Positions 29,945-43,573 of a stretch of DNA of 64,000 bases are shown one piece after another. The position numbers were made by a program, and so were the translations under genes. The DNA is from an uncultured Alphaproteobacteria bacterium (lineage in GTDB: Bacteria > Pseudomonadota > Alphaproteobacteria > HIMB59 > GCA-002718135): the NCBI GenBank assembly GCA_902625365.1, contig CACOAX010000003.1, positions 1 to 64,000 on the forward strand. The letters run 5' to 3'. The notes under the pieces are model-generated. The model did no database searches. It was given only the letters and a program-made list of their open reading frames with translations, and was not told where the DNA came from. Numbering within the stretch: the first letter of the stretch is position 1; each line of letters opens with the position of its first letter.

Positions 29945-32022
29945 TATGCTAACTTTGCTTTCACTTCTTCTGCAACATTTGAAGGAACCTCTTCATAATG
30001 ATCAAACTGCATTGTGTAGTTTGCTCTACCTTGCGACAACGATCTTAAATTATTTACATAACCAAACATATTTGCAAGTGGAACCATTGCATCCACAACA
30101 TTCGCATTACCTCTTGTAGACATTTCTTGAACTTGACCTCTTCGACTATTAAGATCTCCTATAACATCCCCCATATATTCTTCAGGTGTAACTACCTCTA
30201 CTTTCATCATAGGCTCAAGCAAAACTGGTTTAGCTTTAGCAATACCCTCTCTAAAAGCAGCTCTGGAAGCAATTTCAAATGCAAGAACACTAGAGTCTAC
30301 GTCGTGATACGCACCGTCATATAATGTAGCTTTAAAATCTATACATGGAAAGCCTGCAATAACACCAGTTTGCTGTTGGGCTATAAGACCTTTCTCAACT
30401 CCGGGTATATGTTCAGTAGGTATATTTCCACCTTTAATTTGATTTATAAATTCATAACCGCTACCGGGTTCTCCAGGTTCAAATTTAATTTTAACTCTAG
30501 CAAACTGACCAGCGCCACCAGATTGTTTTTTATGTGTATAATCAACATCAAATGAACTAGATATTGTTTCTCTATATGCAACTTGAGGGGCGCCAACATT
30601 TGCTTCTACTTTAAATTCTCTTTTCATTCTATCAACAAGAATCTCAAGATGAAGTTCGCCCATACCTTTAATTATAGTTTGTCCACTTTCATGGTCTGTA
30701 GTTACTCTAAAACTTGGATCTTCTTGGGCAAGTCTCCCAAGAGCTTGACCCATTTTTTCATGATCAACCTTTGTTTTTGGTTCAACCGCAACTTCGATAA
30801 CAGGATCAGGAAAATCCATCTTTTCTAAAATTATAGGATTATCAGATGCGCATAAGGTCTCTCCAGTTGTAACATCTTTGAGTCCAACTAGAGCAACAAT
30901 ATCTCCTGCATTCGCTGTTTTAATTTCCTCTCTATTGTTAGCGTGCATTAATAACATTCTGCCTATATTTTCTTTTTTTCCAGAATTAGAATTTAAAACA
31001 CTGTCTTTAGTATTTATTGATCCTGAATAAATTCTAGCAAATGTTAGGCTACCTACAAATGGATCCGTCATTATTTTAAAAGCTAATGCACTAAAAGGTT
31101 CATCATCTTCACATTTTCTTGTTAATTCTTTTGAATCATCATCAACATCAACACCTTTAACATTTGCAACATCAGTTGGTGATGGCATGTAGTCGATAAC
31201 TGCATCTAAAAGAGGTTGAACACCTTTATTTTTAAAAGCTGAACCAGTTAATACAGGAACGAATGAGCCATTTAAAGTACCTTTTCTTATGCATAATTTT
31301 AGCTCATCTATAGTTGGTTCTTTACCTTCAAGGTAATTTTCCATAATTGTATCATCTTCTTCTACAGCTTTTTCTATTAATTTTAATCTGTACTCTGCAG
31401 TTTGTTCTTTGAGATCCTCAGGTATATCTACAATATCAAATTTAGCTCCCAAACTTTCATCTTGCCAAACGATAGCATTGTTGGACACTAAATCAACAAC
31501 ACCTTTTAGGTTGCTTTCAATACCAATTGGCAATTGAGTAACTAAAGGATATGATCCTAGACGTTCAGAAATCATATCAACACACATAAAAAAATTTGCT
31601 CCAGTTCTATCGAGTTTATTGACAAAACACATTCTAGGCACCTTGTACTTATCAGCCTGTCTCCATACTGTTTCAGATTGTGGTTCGACACCAGCAACAC
31701 CATCAAAAACGGCTACAGCTCCATCTAAAACCTTAAGGGATCTTTCAACCTCGATAGTAAAGTCAACATGTCCTGGTGTATCAATAATATTTATTCGATA
31801 ATCTTTCCAAAAGCAAGTTGTTGCAGCGGAGGTTATTGTTATACCTCTCTCTTGCTCCTGTTCCATCCAATCCATTGTTGCTGCCCCATCATGAACTTCT
31901 CCAATTTTGTGAGATTTACCTGTATAGTATAATATTCTTTCAGTTGTAGTTGTTTTGCCAGCATCAATATGAGCCATAATACCGATGTTTCTATATTTTG
32001 ATAAAGGATGAGATCTTGTCAT
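29944..32022 (-). CDS. fusA: Elongation factor G
   Basis: [48 protein letters not shown]; start set at MTRSHPL to reduce overlap with rpsG. Confidence 0.97.
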   Translation of the reverse strand: MTRSHPLSKYRNIGIMAHIDAGKTTTTERILYYTGKSHKIGEVHDGAATMDWMEQEQERGITITSAATTCFWKDYRINIIDTPGHVDFTIEVERSLKVLDGAVAVFDGVAGVEPQSETVWRQADKYKVPRMCFVNKLDRTGANFFMCVDMISERLGSYPLVTQLPIGIESNLKGVVDLVSNNAIVWQDESLGAKFDIVDIPEDLKEQTAEYRLKLIEKAVEEDDTIMENYLEGKEPTIDELKLCIRKGTLNGSFVPVLTGSAFKNKGVQPLLDAVIDYMPSPTDVANVKGVDVDDDSKELTRKCEDDEPFSALAFKIMTDPFVGSLTFARIYSGSINTKDSVLNSNSGKKENIGRMLLMHANNREEIKTANAGDIVALVGLKDVTTGETLCASDNPIILEKMDFPDPVIEVAVEPKTKVDHEKMGQALGRLAQEDPSFRVTTDHESGQTIIKGMGELHLEILVDRMKREFKVEANVGAPQVAYRETISSSFDVDYTHKKQSGGAGQFARVKIKFEPGEPGSGYEFINQIKGGNIPTEHIPGVEKGLIAQQQTGVIAGFPCIDFKATLYDGAYHDVDSSVLAFEIASRAAFREGIAKAKPVLLEPMMKVEVVTPEEYMGDVIGDLNSRRGQVQEMSTRGNANVVDAMVPLANMFGYVNNLRSLSQGRANYTMQFDHYEEVPSNVAEEVKAKLA

Positions 32023-32029
32023 ATTTATT

Positions 32030-32500
32030 TTACCATCTAAAATGTGAAAAGGCTCTATTAGCATCTGCCATCTTGTGAGTTTCTTCTCTTTTTTTTACGG
32101 CATTTCCTTTATTATTAAATGCATCTATAATTTCATTTGCAACTCTTTCTTTCATAGTTTTTTCATTTCTTTTTGTTGCTGAATCGACTATCCATTTCAT
32201 AGCAAGTGTTTGAGCCCTCTTTGGTCTAACTTCCATTGGAACCTGATAAGTTGCCCCTCCAACTCTTCGAGACCTAACTTCAAGAGATGGCTTAACATTA
32301 TTTAATGCTTCATGGAAAAATTCAATTGGGGTTTTATCTGTTTTTTTAGCAACTAAATCAAAGGCACCATAAACAATTTTTTCTGAGGTGGATTTTTTTC
32401 CATCAAGCATTATTCTGTTCATAAATTTAGCTAGAACTAAATCCTTAAATTTATGATCAGGAAGAATTGTTCTCTTTTCTGCTGCTCTTCTTCTAGACAT
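32030..32500 (-). CDS. rpsG: 30S ribosomal protein S7
   Basis: [49 protein letters not shown]. Confidence 0.97.
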   Translation of the reverse strand: MSRRRAAEKRTILPDHKFKDLVLAKFMNRIMLDGKKSTSEKIVYGAFDLVAKKTDKTPIEFFHEALNNVKPSLEVRSRRVGGATYQVPMEVRPKRAQTLAMKWIVDSATKRNEKTMKERVANEIIDAFNNKGNAVKKREETHKMADANRAFSHFRW

Positions 32501-32502
32501 AA

Positions 32503-32874
32503 TTATTTAGGACGTTTAGCTCCATAAAGAGATCTTCTTTGTTTTCTTGAAGAAACTCCTTGGGTATCTAGAGTTCCTCTTAATATATGATATCTTACGC
32601 CAGGTAGATCTTTGACACGACCACCTCTTATCAATACTACAGAATGTTCTTGCAGATTATGTCCTTCACCGGGAATATACGCTGAAACTTCTTGTCCATT
32701 TGTAAGTTTTACTCTTGCAACTTTTCTAAGTGCAGAGTTAGGTTTTTTTGGAGTAGTTGTATAGACTCTTGTACAAACCCCTCTTTTTTGAGGACTTTTA
32801 TCTAGTGCAGGAACCTTGTTTCTTTTTTTAACAGTGGACCTACCTTTTCTTACAAGTTGGTTTATAGTCGGCAT
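32503..32874 (-). CDS. rpsL: 30S ribosomal protein S12
   Basis: [33 protein letters not shown]. Confidence 0.98.
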   Translation of the reverse strand: MPTINQLVRKGRSTVKKRNKVPALDKSPQKRGVCTRVYTTTPKKPNSALRKVARVKLTNGQEVSAYIPGEGHNLQEHSVVLIRGGRVKDLPGVRYHILRGTLDTQGVSSRKQRRSLYGAKRPK

Positions 32875-32934
32875 TTTATCCTTCAGTTAAGTGTTTGGAT
32901 TTTACTCCACGACCTTTAACAAATCGTAGGGGTC

Positions 32935-32961
32935 TTTATAAATTGATTACAACAAAGTCAA
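32935..32961 (-). promoter_or_regulatory. Putative sigma70-type promoter for rpsL-rpsG-fusA
   Basis: Reverse strand TTGACT (32961-32956) and TATAAA (32940-32935), spacer 15 nt (or TAAAGA with 17 nt), in the ~107-bp rpoC-rpsL gap. Confidence 0.45.
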
Positions 32962-32981
32962 GCAGATATACGAAAAAATTG

Positions 32982-35900
32982 CTAATTTTCTATATTTTCA
33001 GACTGATTATTATCAATTTTTTCTTTGTCTCTTTTAAATGCAATATTTTCATAATCAGATGTCATTTTACCAGTTCCAGCTGGAATTAACCTTCCAACAA
33101 TTACGTTTTCTTTGAGACCATTTAAAGTATCAACTTTACCAAGTGTTGCTGCATCGGTTAATACTTTGGTAGTTTCTTGAAATGAGGCAGCTGAAATAAA
33201 TGAATTTGTTTGCAAACTAGCTTTTGTTATACCAAGTAAAACAGGTTCAAATAAAACTTCTTTTTTGCCTTCATTAGATAAAATTTTATTAATTCTCAAA
33301 ACATCCCTTTTTTGAATTTGCTCACCTACAATCAGGTTTGAATCACCAGGTTCTTTGATGAGAACTTTTTGCAACATTTGCCTTGCAATTGTTTCTATGT
33401 GTTTATCATTTATATATACACCTTGAAGTTTGTAAACTGATTGAACCTCTCTTACAAGATATCTTGCCAATTCTTCAACTCCTAAAATTCTAAGAATATC
33501 ATGAGGAACGGGAGTACCTTCAACAAGTATTTCACCTTTTTTTACAAAATCACCTTCTTGAACATTTAAATATTTAGATCTAGGTATCAAAGTTTCGAAA
33601 GTGTCTTTTTCGTCAATAGAAGTAATAATGACTCTTCTCTTATTTTTATAGTCTTTACCAAATGAAATTTTGCCATCGATTTCACACATTATCGCTGGAT
33701 CTTTCGGCTTTCTAGCTTCAAATAATTCTGCTACTCTTGGTAACCCCCCTGTAATGTCTTTAGTTTTAGATGATTCTTTTGGTATTCTTGCTATTACTTG
33801 GCCTGCGGTGACTTCTTGTCCATCCTCTACACTTAAAATTGAGTCAATAGACATCGGATAGTTTGACAAATTTGTTTCGTCAATATTTTCATCTGTTAAG
33901 TTATTAACAATATTTAAAGCAGGTTTAAAATTTTTACTTTTTTGATTTTGACTCCAGTCGATAACAATTTTACTTGAGATACCTGTGGTATCATCAATTG
34001 ACTCTCTAAAAGAAACACCTTGTTTCAAATCTAAATACTTAACAAAACCATTTCTTTCAGCAATTATAGGTAAAGTATAAGGATCCCATTCTGCCAATAG
34101 CTGGTTATTTTGAACTTTTTCATTATCACTAACAACAAGTTTCGAGCCAAAAGGTATATTAGAAGAATATTTTTCGTCATTTGCATCTACAATTTTTATT
34201 TTAGCATTTCTGCTTAGTACAATTTTATTATTAAACTTATCTTCAATAATTTTAATATTCTCTAATTTTACAATTCCTGAAACTGGAGCTGTAGCATTAG
34301 ATTGCTCTACAGAAGAACTTGCAGCTCCCCCGATATGAAATGTTCTCATGGTCAATTGCGTACCTGGCTCACCTATTGATTGTGCAGCAATGATACCAAC
34401 CGCCTCTCCAACATTTACAGGTGTACCTCTAGCTAAATCCCTACCATAACAAATTGAGCAAATACCATTTTCAGTTTCACAAGTTAAAACTGATCTAATC
34501 TTTAAAGATCTAATTCCTAGTTTTGATATATTATCTAAGTGTTTTTCAGATATAATTTCACCAGCATTTACAAGAGTATTTTGATTTTCATCAATAATAT
34601 CTTCAACTGGGGTTCTACCTAATATTCTTTCAGTAAGAGGAGATGTTATGTTTCCTGATTCAATAATTTCTTCTACAACAACACCTTTTGTAGTTTTACA
34701 ATCTTCTTCTCTTATAACAGCATCTTGCGCCACATCTACTAACCTTCTAGTTAAATACCCACTACTTGCAGTTTTAAGAGCTGTGTCTGCAAGCCCTTTA
34801 CGAGCACCATGAGTTGAGGTAAAGTATTCAAGAACTGATAAACCTTCCTTAAAATTTGATTTAATTGGGTTCTCAATAATTTCACCAGAAGGCTTAGCCA
34901 TTAAACCTCTCATTCCTGATAATTGCTTTAATTGTGCTGCAGATCCTCGGGCTCCGGAATGTGCCATCATGTAAACAGAATTAATAGGTTGATCATCAGA
35001 GGGGCTTGATATTACATCTAACATTTTATCAGCAACTTTATTGGTACACTCTGACCAAGCATCAACTACTTTATTGTACTTTTCTCCTTGAGTAATTAAT
35101 CCGTCTTGATATTGGTCTTCATATTCTTTAACTTTTAACTGCGTAGCATCTAACAAATCATTTTTATCAGATGGTATAATTAGATCATCTTTACCAAATG
35201 ATATGCCAGCAATTGCAGCATATTTAAATCCAATTTGCATAATATGATCGGCAAATAAGACAGTCTCTTTTTGTCCACAAAATCTATAAACTGTATCGAT
35301 GATATTGCTAACTTCCTTTTTTGTAAGTACTTTATTTATCATTTCATAATTTATATTATTATTCTTTGGTAAAATATTTCCTAATATCATTCTTCCTGGA
35401 GTGGTTTCGACTTTTAACAGGTTTCCTTCATATGTTTCTATTCTTGCTGTAATTTTTGAATGAAGAGTAATGTCATTGTTTTCTAAAGCTTTTAATATTT
35501 CATTTAAATCAACAAAACTTCTACCCTCTCCAATTTGTTTTTCTCTGATTATTGATAAATAATAAATTCCTAAAATAATATCTTGAGAAGGAACGATAAT
35601 AGGTTTGCCACTTGCTGGATGCAGAATGTTATTTGTGCTCATCATCAGAACTCTAGCTTCAAGTTGTGCCTCTAAACTTAGGGGGACATGTACTGCCATT
35701 TGATCACCATCAAAGTCAGCATTAAAAGCTGTACACACTAGTGGATGTAGTTGAATAGATTTTCCTTCAATTAATATTGGTTCAAATGCTTGTATACCTA
35801 ATCTATGTAAAGTTGGTGCCCTATTTAAAAGAATGGGGTGTTCTCTTATAACTTCCTCTAAAATATCCCATACTCTTGGGTCTTCTTTTTCAACAAGTTT

Positions 35901-37100
35901 TTTTGCAGCTTTTATTGTATTTGCCCAACCATAAATATCAAGCTTATGGAATATAAAAGGTTTGAAAAGTTCGAGTGCCATTTTTTTTGGTATACCGCAT
36001 TGATGCAATTTGAGATTTGGTCCAACAACTATTACAGATCTTCCTGAATAATCAACACGCTTTCCTAATAGATTTTGCCTAAATCTTCCTTGTTTACCTT
36101 TAAGCATATCAGATAAAGATTTAAGAGGTCTTTTATTAGTAGATGTTATTACTCTTCCTCTTCTTCCATTATCAAACAAAGCATCTACAGACTCTTGAAG
36201 CATTCTTTTTTCATTTCTAATTATTATGTCAGGTGCTCTTAAATCAATTAATCTTTTTAATCTGTTATTTCTATTTATAACCCTTCTATATAAGTCATTA
36301 AGGTCACTTGTTGCAAATCTACCACCATCTAGGGGAACCAATGGTCTTAATTCAGGAGGTATAACTGGGAGAACTCTCATAATCATCCACTCTGGTTTGT
36401 TCTTTGATACAATGAAAGACTCAATAAGTTTTAATCTCTTTGTAATTTTAGTTTTTTTTAATTCAGATTTAGTCTCCTGTAGATCAATTTTTAATTGGTT
36501 ATAATCAGCATCTAGATCAATACTAAGAAGCATTTGCTCAATTGCTTCGGCTCCAATTGCTGCACTAAATGAGTCTTCTCCGTATTCATCTTGATATTCA
36601 ATAAACTGTTCCTCGGAAATAATTTCACCTTTGTTTAAGTCGGTTAGACCAGGCTCGACAACAATAAACTGCTCGAAGTAAAGAACTTTTTCAAGATTTT
36701 TTATTGTCATATCCAAAAGAGTAGCAATTCTACTTGGTAAAGATTTCATAAACCAGATATGAGAAACTGGGGCAGCCAGTTCTATATGACCCATTCTATC
36801 TCTTCTTACTTTTGAAAGTGTTACTTCTACTCCACATTTTTCACATATTATTCCTCTGAATTTCATTCTTTTGTACTTGCCACATAAGCACTCATAATCT
36901 TTTACAGGTCCAAAAATTCTAGAACAAAATAGGCCATCTTTTTCAGGCTTAAAAGTTCTGTAGTTGATAGTTTCGGGTTTTTTGATTTCACCAAATGACC
37001 AAGATCTTATGTCGTCGGGGCTTGCAATAGATATTTTAAGACTATTAAAATTTTGAACACCTTGGTTCTGATTAAATATATTTGTAAGTTCTTTATTCAT
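32982..37100 (-). CDS. rpoC: RNA polymerase beta' subunit
   Basis: 1372 aa; [37 protein letters not shown]. Confidence 0.98.
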   Translation of the reverse strand: MNKELTNIFNQNQGVQNFNSLKISIASPDDIRSWSFGEIKKPETINYRTFKPEKDGLFCSRIFGPVKDYECLCGKYKRMKFRGIICEKCGVEVTLSKVRRDRMGHIELAAPVSHIWFMKSLPSRIATLLDMTIKNLEKVLYFEQFIVVEPGLTDLNKGEIISEEQFIEYQDEYGEDSFSAAIGAEAIEQMLLSIDLDADYNQLKIDLQETKSELKKTKITKRLKLIESFIVSKNKPEWMIMRVLPVIPPELRPLVPLDGGRFATSDLNDLYRRVINRNNRLKRLIDLRAPDIIIRNEKRMLQESVDALFDNGRRGRVITSTNKRPLKSLSDMLKGKQGRFRQNLLGKRVDYSGRSVIVVGPNLKLHQCGIPKKMALELFKPFIFHKLDIYGWANTIKAAKKLVEKEDPRVWDILEEVIREHPILLNRAPTLHRLGIQAFEPILIEGKSIQLHPLVCTAFNADFDGDQMAVHVPLSLEAQLEARVLMMSTNNILHPASGKPIIVPSQDIILGIYYLSIIREKQIGEGRSFVDLNEILKALENNDITLHSKITARIETYEGNLLKVETTPGRMILGNILPKNNNINYEMINKVLTKKEVSNIIDTVYRFCGQKETVLFADHIMQIGFKYAAIAGISFGKDDLIIPSDKNDLLDATQLKVKEYEDQYQDGLITQGEKYNKVVDAWSECTNKVADKMLDVISSPSDDQPINSVYMMAHSGARGSAAQLKQLSGMRGLMAKPSGEIIENPIKSNFKEGLSVLEYFTSTHGARKGLADTALKTASSGYLTRRLVDVAQDAVIREEDCKTTKGVVVEEIIESGNITSPLTERILGRTPVEDIIDENQNTLVNAGEIISEKHLDNISKLGIRSLKIRSVLTCETENGICSICYGRDLARGTPVNVGEAVGIIAAQSIGEPGTQLTMRTFHIGGAASSSVEQSNATAPVSGIVKLENIKIIEDKFNNKIVLSRNAKIKIVDANDEKYSSNIPFGSKLVVSDNEKVQNNQLLAEWDPYTLPIIAERNGFVKYLDLKQGVSFRESIDDTTGISSKIVIDWSQNQKSKNFKPALNIVNNLTDENIDETNLSNYPMSIDSILSVEDGQEVTAGQVIARIPKESSKTKDITGGLPRVAELFEARKPKDPAIMCEIDGKISFGKDYKNKRRVIITSIDEKDTFETLIPRSKYLNVQEGDFVKKGEILVEGTPVPHDILRILGVEELARYLVREVQSVYKLQGVYINDKHIETIARQMLQKVLIKEPGDSNLIVGEQIQKRDVLRINKILSNEGKKEVLFEPVLLGITKASLQTNSFISAASFQETTKVLTDAATLGKVDTLNGLKENVIVGRLIPAGTGKMTSDYENIAFKRDKEKIDNNQSENIEN

Positions 37101-40100
37101 TGGTTCCTATTAGGTTGGTTAAATTATTTTCTTTTAAATTTTCCTTAAAATCAAGATTTAAGCCTAATGATCTTAGCTCCTTCACCATTACATTAAAAGA
37201 TTCTGGTGTTCCAGATTCGAAATTATTATCACCTTTAACTATAGATTCATAAACTTTAGTTCTCCCAGCAACATCATCTGACTTAATTGTTAAGATTTCC
37301 TGAAGTGTATAAGCTGCTCCATAAGCTTCTAATGCCCACACTTCCATTTCGCCAAATCTTTGGCCTCCAAACTGTGCTTTACCTCCAAGCGGTTGTTGAG
37401 TTACCAAGCTATAAGGACCAATTGATCTGGCATGAATTTTTTCGTCAACTAAATGATGTAATTTTAACATATACATATACCCTACCGTTACTGGCCTTTC
37501 AAATTTTTGACCAGTAATACCATCATATAGTATCTCTTGACCTGTTCCTGAAACACCAGAGATAGACAATAAATTAGTTATATCTTTTTCTTTTGCGCCA
37601 TCAAATACTGGTGTTGCAAAAGGAATTCCTTCTTTAAGGTTGTTTCCTAATTCTAAGATTTCATCATCATTCATATTTTTAATTATTTTTTTATGACTTT
37701 CTAAGTCATAGATCTCTAGCAACTTATTTCTTAGATCTTTTGTCTGACCTTCTGATTGAATTTTATTAATCATTTCCTTAACCTGTTTACCTAATGAAGC
37801 TGAGGCCCACCCAAGATGTGTTTCTAAAATTTGACCTATGTTCATCCTACTAGGTACACCTAAAGGATTTAAAACGATATCTACAGGAGTTCCATCTTCA
37901 AGATAAGGCATATCTTCTACAGGGCATATTTTAGATATCACACCTTTATTTCCATGTCTTCCTGCCATTTTATCACCTGGTTGGAGTTTACGTTTAACAG
38001 AAATGAAAACTTTAATTAATTTCAACACGCCTGGAAGCAACTCGTCTCCACTTTGAATCTTATCAATTTTATTTTCAAATTTTTGGTTAATATTTCCAAG
38101 TTGGTTCTCATAGTTTTTAACTAACAATTCTATCTGATTATTTTTTTTCTCATCTGATATATTAATTTTAAGTAGATCACTTAAGTTTATGTTTTCAATT
38201 TGCTCATACTTTAATTGAGTATTTTTTTTGAAAATATCCAAACCAGAAACAAAAATTTGGTTATTTAATAATTCCCTAAGATGGTTACCAAAACTTTTTT
38301 CCAAAATTTTTAGTTCATCATCTCTATCACGAGCAATTACCTCAATCTGATTATTTTCAATGCTGATTGCTCTTTCGTCTTTTTCTATGCCTCTTCTTGA
38401 AAACACTCTTATTTCTACAACTGTTCCCTTAACTCCTGGTGGCACTCTTAAGCTGGTATCTTTAACATCAGCTGCTTTTTCTCCAAATATAGCTCTAAGT
38501 AATTTTTCTTCTGGAGTCATAGGAGACTCTCCCTTTGGAGTAACCTTTCCAACTAATATATCTCCTGAGTTAACTTCTGCTCCTATATAAACAATTCCAG
38601 TTTCATCGAGGTTAACCAACATTTCTTCACTAGCATTTGGAATATCTCTTGTTATTTCTTCAGGTCCTAATTTGGTATCTCTTGACATTACCTCAAATTC
38701 TTCAACATGAATTGAAGTGAATACATCATCTTGTACAACTTTTTCTGAGATTAAAATTGAATCTTCAAAATTGTAACCGTTCCATGGCATAAATGCTGCT
38801 AAAACATTTCTTCCAAGTGCAAGCTCACCTAAATCTGTTGCTGGACCATCAGCTATAACTTGATTTTTTAAAACTTTATCACCAACGTTTACTAGTGGTC
38901 GCTGAGTAATACATGTATTTTGGTTTGATCTTTGAAATTTAGAAAGATTATAGATATCAATTTTATTTAATGTCTTGTCATTCTTATCTGTTATTCTTAT
39001 TACGATTCTGTTAGCATCAAGCTGATCAACTATACCTTCTCTCTTTGCTACAATTGTTGATCCGCTATCATTAGCAACGGTATACTCCATACCTGTACCA
39101 ACTAATGGAGCTTTAGGCTTAATTAATGGAACTGCTTGTCTCATCATATTAGAACCCATCAAAGCTCTATTTGCATCATCGTTTTCCAAGAAAGGTATCA
39201 GTGAAGATGCAACAGATACCAATTGTTGTGGAGATACATCCATTAAATCGATAGTATCAATATCTACATTAATAAACTCTCCATTTTTTCTACAACTTAC
39301 AATTTGTTTTGCAAATTTACCTTTTGAGTCAACTTCTGCATTTGCTTGTGCTATTACAAAATCTTCTTCATCAATAGCACTTAAATAAATTACTTTATCT
39401 GTAACCTTACCTGAGTTTACAATTCTATAGGGAGTCTCTATAAAACCATATTTATTGATCCTAGAATATGAAGCCAAACTATTTATTAAACCAATGTTGG
39501 CACCTTCAGGTGTTTCAATTGGACAAATTCTACCATAGTGAGTTTGGTGAACATCTCTGACTTCAAATCCTGCTCTTTCTCTATTTAATCCTCCTGGCCC
39601 AAGTGCAGATACTCTTCTTTTGTGGGTTATTTCACTCAAAGGATTAGTTTGGTCCATAAACTGACTTAGCTGACTGAGTCCAAAAAATTCTTTAATTGAT
39701 GCAACTACAGGTTTTGCGTTTACAACATCTTGGGGCATAATATTATCTACTTCGAGAGAACTTAATCTTTCTTTGATAGCTCTGTCCATTTTTAATAAGC
39801 CTATTCGATATTGATTCTCTAAAAGTTCACCAACTGAACGCACTCTTCGATTTGCTAAGTGATCTATATCATCTATTTCACCTTTTCCATCGATAAGATT
39901 ATGCATGTGTTTTACAACATCCAAAATATCACTTTTGTCTAAAACTCTTTGCTCTATAAATGTATTTTTTTTAAACTTAGCGTTTATTTTTAATCTGCCT
40001 ACTGAAGATAAATCATACCTATCTGAGTTAAAGAAAAGATTATTAAATAGGTTCTCAGCTGTTTCAATTGTAGGAGGTTCGCCTGGTCTTAAAATTTTAA

Positions 40101-41298
40101 AAATTTCGAATAAAGCTTCTTCTCTTGATCTAGCTTTATCTAATTGAAGTGTATTTCTTATGTATGATCCAATTTCAATATTATCTGATTTAAGAATATC
40201 AATTTTACTAATTTTTTTATCATTAAGAAATTCCAAAAATAGCTCATCAATTTCATATCCAGCCTCATAATATATTTTACCAGTTTTTTCATCAATTATG
40301 TCAGAAGATATAAAAAAACCTAAAAGTGATTCTTCTTTGATGGTTAAATTGGAAATATTTTTCTTTTTTAAGTCATTTATAATTTTTTGGTTAACTTTTG
40401 TCCCCTTGGTAATAATAACTTTACCATTTTTTGAGTCTAATAAATCAAAATTTAATATCTTGGATTTAAAAAAGGATAAATCCTCTTTAAAATACCATCC
40501 AAAATCATTTTTTTTGTAAACAATATTTTCATAAAAATTGGACAAAATTTCTTCGCCTGTCATACCTAGAATTTTCTTTGGATCAGGTTCTATTTTATTA
40601 TCTTCACAATCTTTTATATATTTTTCAGACAAGCTGCTGAAAAGACATTTAAATAAAGTTGTTACTGGAAACTTTCTTTTTCTGTCAATCCTAGCATGAA
40701 TATTATTTTTTGCATCATGTTCAAAATCTAACCAAGAACCTCTATATGGAATTATTCTTGCATTAAAAAGATATTTACCACTTGCATGTGTTTTCCCAAA
40801 ATCATGATCAAAGAATACTCCAGGTGACCTGTGCATTTGACTAACCACAACTCTTTCAGTACCATTAACAACGAATGTTGCATTTTTTGTCATCAGAGGT
40901 ATGTCCCCCATATATACTTCTTGTTCTTTTATGTCTCTTACTGACTTTGTTCCTGCAATTTCATCAATATCCCAAATAATTAATCGAAAATTTACAAGAA
41001 GTGGTGTGCCATATGTTAGTCCTCTTTGTGAACACTCATCAACATCATATTTAGGGACGCCAAGATTATAACTAACATAATCTACAGTGGCTCTCTCAGT
41101 ATAATCATGGATTGGAAAAACAGATTTAAATATTGAATGAAGCCCAACGTCTTCTCTGTTCTCAGGATCAATATTTAATTGTAAAAAATTATCAAAAGAT
41201 CTTTTTTGAACTTCTACCAAGTTAGGTAGAGAAGTAACAAGTGGTATTTTTCCAAAAGATTTTCTAATTTTCTTTAAATTAACATGATCTAAACTCAT
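37093..41298 (-). CDS. rpoB: RNA polymerase beta subunit
   Basis: 1401 aa; [41 protein letters not shown]. Confidence 0.98.
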   Translation of the reverse strand: MSLDHVNLKKIRKSFGKIPLVTSLPNLVEVQKRSFDNFLQLNIDPENREDVGLHSIFKSVFPIHDYTERATVDYVSYNLGVPKYDVDECSQRGLTYGTPLLVNFRLIIWDIDEIAGTKSVRDIKEQEVYMGDIPLMTKNATFVVNGTERVVVSQMHRSPGVFFDHDFGKTHASGKYLFNARIIPYRGSWLDFEHDAKNNIHARIDRKRKFPVTTLFKCLFSSLSEKYIKDCEDNKIEPDPKKILGMTGEEILSNFYENIVYKKNDFGWYFKEDLSFFKSKILNFDLLDSKNGKVIITKGTKVNQKIINDLKKKNISNLTIKEESLLGFFISSDIIDEKTGKIYYEAGYEIDELFLEFLNDKKISKIDILKSDNIEIGSYIRNTLQLDKARSREEALFEIFKILRPGEPPTIETAENLFNNLFFNSDRYDLSSVGRLKINAKFKKNTFIEQRVLDKSDILDVVKHMHNLIDGKGEIDDIDHLANRRVRSVGELLENQYRIGLLKMDRAIKERLSSLEVDNIMPQDVVNAKPVVASIKEFFGLSQLSQFMDQTNPLSEITHKRRVSALGPGGLNRERAGFEVRDVHQTHYGRICPIETPEGANIGLINSLASYSRINKYGFIETPYRIVNSGKVTDKVIYLSAIDEEDFVIAQANAEVDSKGKFAKQIVSCRKNGEFINVDIDTIDLMDVSPQQLVSVASSLIPFLENDDANRALMGSNMMRQAVPLIKPKAPLVGTGMEYTVANDSGSTIVAKREGIVDQLDANRIVIRITDKNDKTLNKIDIYNLSKFQRSNQNTCITQRPLVNVGDKVLKNQVIADGPATDLGELALGRNVLAAFMPWNGYNFEDSILISEKVVQDDVFTSIHVEEFEVMSRDTKLGPEEITRDIPNASEEMLVNLDETGIVYIGAEVNSGDILVGKVTPKGESPMTPEEKLLRAIFGEKAADVKDTSLRVPPGVKGTVVEIRVFSRRGIEKDERAISIENNQIEVIARDRDDELKILEKSFGNHLRELLNNQIFVSGLDIFKKNTQLKYEQIENINLSDLLKINISDEKKNNQIELLVKNYENQLGNINQKFENKIDKIQSGDELLPGVLKLIKVFISVKRKLQPGDKMAGRHGNKGVISKICPVEDMPYLEDGTPVDIVLNPLGVPSRMNIGQILETHLGWASASLGKQVKEMINKIQSEGQTKDLRNKLLEIYDLESHKKIIKNMNDDEILELGNNLKEGIPFATPVFDGAKEKDITNLLSISGVSGTGQEILYDGITGQKFERPVTVGYMYMLKLHHLVDEKIHARSIGPYSLVTQQPLGGKAQFGGQRFGEMEVWALEAYGAAYTLQEILTIKSDDVAGRTKVYESIVKGDNNFESGTPESFNVMVKELRSLGLNLDFKENLKENNLTNLIGTNE

Positions 41299-41323
41299 TT
41301 TACTCCTTTATATTACTCTTATT

Positions 41324-41355
41324 AAATTGTAGGCCTTATTAAAGGCCTACAATTT
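41324..41355 (-). promoter_or_regulatory. Strong hairpin between rplL and rpoB (attenuator or RNase processing site)
   Basis: Perfect 14-bp inverted repeat aaattgtaggcctt-atta-aaggcctacaattt at the rplL stop codon; no U-tract follows on the transcribed strand. Confidence 0.75.
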
Positions 41356-41731
41356 ATTTTAATGTAACTTTTGCACCAGCTGCTTCTAATGCTTTTTTCA
41401 TTTCATCAGCCTCATCTTTTTTTACACCCTGTTTAAGTGGTTTTGGTGCACCTTCAACTAAATCTTTTGCCTCTTTTAAGCCAAGACCAGTGATGGTTCT
41501 CACTTCTTTAATTACAGCAATTTTGTTAGATCCAGCTTCAGATAGCTCAATATCAAATTCTGTTTTCTCTTCTGCTGGAGCATCTCCTCCACCTGCAGCC
41601 GGAGCTGCAGCAACTGCAACAGGAGCTGCAGCAGATACACCCCATTTTTCTTCAAGCATTTTACTTAGTTCAGCTGCTTCAAGGACAGTAAGGGAGGAAA
41701 GATCATCAACAATTTTATTTAAATCAGCCAT
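41354..41731 (-). CDS. rplL: 50S ribosomal protein L7/L12
   Basis: Ala-rich hinge, [42 protein letters not shown]. Confidence 0.98.
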   Translation of the reverse strand: MADLNKIVDDLSSLTVLEAAELSKMLEEKWGVSAAAPVAVAAAPAAGGGDAPAEEKTEFDIELSEAGSNKIAVIKEVRTITGLGLKEAKDLVEGAPKPLKQGVKKDEADEMKKALEAAGAKVTLK

Positions 41732-41749
41732 TTATTTCTCCTTATTTAC

Positions 41750-42271
41750 CTAGTTCGACTCTTGATTATTGCTACTATTAGAACTAATTAATCTTGCTAT
41801 CTGTGCTCCAGGTTCAATAGTAATTGAAGCTATCTTTTGAGCAGGTGCAGAAATTAATCCTATTATTTTTCCTCTTAACTCATCAAGAGAAGGTAATTTT
41901 GCGAGAAAATCAATTTTATCTTTATCGATCCTCTCACCATTATAACCTCCTCCAATTATTTTGAATTTTTCAAATTTTTTCTCAAAATTAACTGCTACTT
42001 TAGCTGGTGCTACTGCATCATCAGAGAAAGCAATTGCTGTTGGACCTTTAAAAAATTCAGAAATTTCTTTAAATTGAGTTTCAGAGACAGCAAGTTTAGT
42101 AAGTCTGTTCTTAGTTACTTTAAATTTTGCACCATTATCTCTCATTTCTTTTCTAAGTTGCTCTGTTTCATTGACTGTTAAACCTGAATATTCAGCTACA
42201 ATCACTGATGAAGCATTTGAAAATTCTTTTTTGAGATCATTAACAAAATCTTTTTTTTCAGAACGTTTCAC
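41750..42271 (-). CDS. rplJ: 50S ribosomal protein L10
   Basis: VIVAEYSGLTVNETEQLRKEMRDNGAKFKVTKNRL. Confidence 0.95.
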   Translation of the reverse strand: MKRSEKKDFVNDLKKEFSNASSVIVAEYSGLTVNETEQLRKEMRDNGAKFKVTKNRLTKLAVSETQFKEISEFFKGPTAIAFSDDAVAPAKVAVNFEKKFEKFKIIGGGYNGERIDKDKIDFLAKLPSLDELRGKIIGLISAPAQKIASITIEPGAQIARLISSNSSNNQESN

Positions 42272-42287
42272 GTCAACCTCGGTTTTA

Positions 42288-42441
42288 ATTGGATCAAAGA
42301 TCCAATATTAGCTTAGATTAGTTTGCCCACCAAACTAACCTAAAGCCTGTCAAGAAGCAAATCAACGACTCGCTTCAGTCTATGCAGGAAATTAAGCTTT
42401 TAGCTCCTGCAGTCTTTGACAGGTGATGATCAAAGATCATC
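42288..42441 (-). ncRNA. Structured rplJ (L10) leader RNA
   Basis: In the 181-nt rplA-rplJ gap: outer stem cctgtca(42346)/tgacagg(42423), inner hairpins gaagc/gcttc and tgcagga/tcctgca, then ttagtttg/caaactaa and attggatc/gatccaat hairpins nearer rplJ. Confidence 0.75.
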
Positions 42442-42452
42442 TGTTGGATTAT

Positions 42453-43142
42453 TTAACGCAAGCTAGCTTGGTTAATATTTAATCCAACTCCCATAGTTGA
42501 AGCTATGGTAACCTTTTTTATAAAAGAACCCTTAACTCCATCGGGTTTACTTTTACTAACTGAAGAATAAAATGTTTTAATATTTTCTAACAAATCTTCT
42601 TCACTAAAATCTAGTTTGCCAACACCAGCATGAACGATACCTGATTTATCATTTTTAAATTTAACCTGACCTGATTTAGCATCTTTTACTGATTTAGAAA
42701 TTTCATTGGTTACAGTACCAAGTTTAGGATTTGGCATTAATCCTTTTGGACCAAGAATTTTTGCTACTTTACCTAATTTAGGCATCATATCTGGAGTTGC
42801 AATTAGAACATCAAATTCTATTTTTGATTTAGAAATTGTTTCAATTAAATCATCACTTCCAACCATATCTGCACCATTACTTTTTGCATCATTTTGTTTA
42901 TCTTCATTTGCAATTACTGCTACCTTTACAGTTTTTCCTGTCCCCTTAGGAAGATTTACAACACCTTTGATATTTTGATCAGTTTTATTACTATCAATTC
43001 CAAGATTAATTGAAATATCAATTGTTTCTTTGAACTTCACGTAAGATTTTTCTTTTAAAATTTTGATTGCTTCTAATGGCTCATACACCTTTGTAGTATC
43101 AAAATTGTTTAACATTTGTTTTCTATTTTTTGTTATTTTCAT
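42453..43142 (-). CDS. rplA: 50S ribosomal protein L1
   Basis: VDISINLGID-like, MPKLGKVAKILGPKGLMPNPKLGTVT. Confidence 0.97.
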   Translation of the reverse strand: MKITKNRKQMLNNFDTTKVYEPLEAIKILKEKSYVKFKETIDISINLGIDSNKTDQNIKGVVNLPKGTGKTVKVAVIANEDKQNDAKSNGADMVGSDDLIETISKSKIEFDVLIATPDMMPKLGKVAKILGPKGLMPNPKLGTVTNEISKSVKDAKSGQVKFKNDKSGIVHAGVGKLDFSEEDLLENIKTFYSSVSKSKPDGVKGSFIKKVTIASTMGVGLNINQASLR

Positions 43143-43570
43143 TAACCTACTACCTCCATACCCATGGAAACGGCAGATCCTTTAACCATGTTCACTGCTC
43201 CATTTAAATCAATAGCATTTAAATCTTGCATTTTTTCTTTAGCAATTTTTTCAATATCTTGCATAGATACTTTACCTACTAATGATCTTCCAGGAGTTGA
43301 GTTTCCTTTTTTTATTTTTGCAGCTTTTTTAAGATAAAAACTTACTGGTGGTAATTTTGTAGTAAAGTCGAAACTTCTATCTTTGTATGCAGTTATAATA
43401 ACTGGAATTGGTGCACCTTTTTCTAAATCTTTTGTTTTATCATTAAATGCCTTACAAAAATCCATTATATTCAGACCTCTTTGTCCAAGTGCAGGACCAA
43501 CAGGGGGTGAGGGGTTGGCTCCTCCAGCAGGAATTTGTAATTTGATTAATCCTAAAATTTCTTTAGCCAT
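43142..43570 (-). CDS. rplK: 50S ribosomal protein L11
   Basis: [34 protein letters not shown]. Confidence 0.98.
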   Translation of the reverse strand: MAKEILGLIKLQIPAGGANPSPPVGPALGQRGLNIMDFCKAFNDKTKDLEKGAPIPVIITAYKDRSFDFTTKLPPVSFYLKKAAKIKKGNSTPGRSLVGKVSMQDIEKIAKEKMQDLNAIDLNGAVNMVKGSAVSMGMEVVG

Positions 43571-43573
43571 AGT

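Noticed and set aside
32503-32874. Streptomycin-resistance change in rpsL
   Set aside because: [12 protein letters not shown] and the second Lys region look like the sensitive wild-type sequence.
39000-40200. Possible rifampicin-resistance substitution in rpoB ([19 protein letters not shown])
   Set aside because: Thr in place of Asn after DQ is a position that varies naturally among bacteria; key D, S, H and R residues look wild type.
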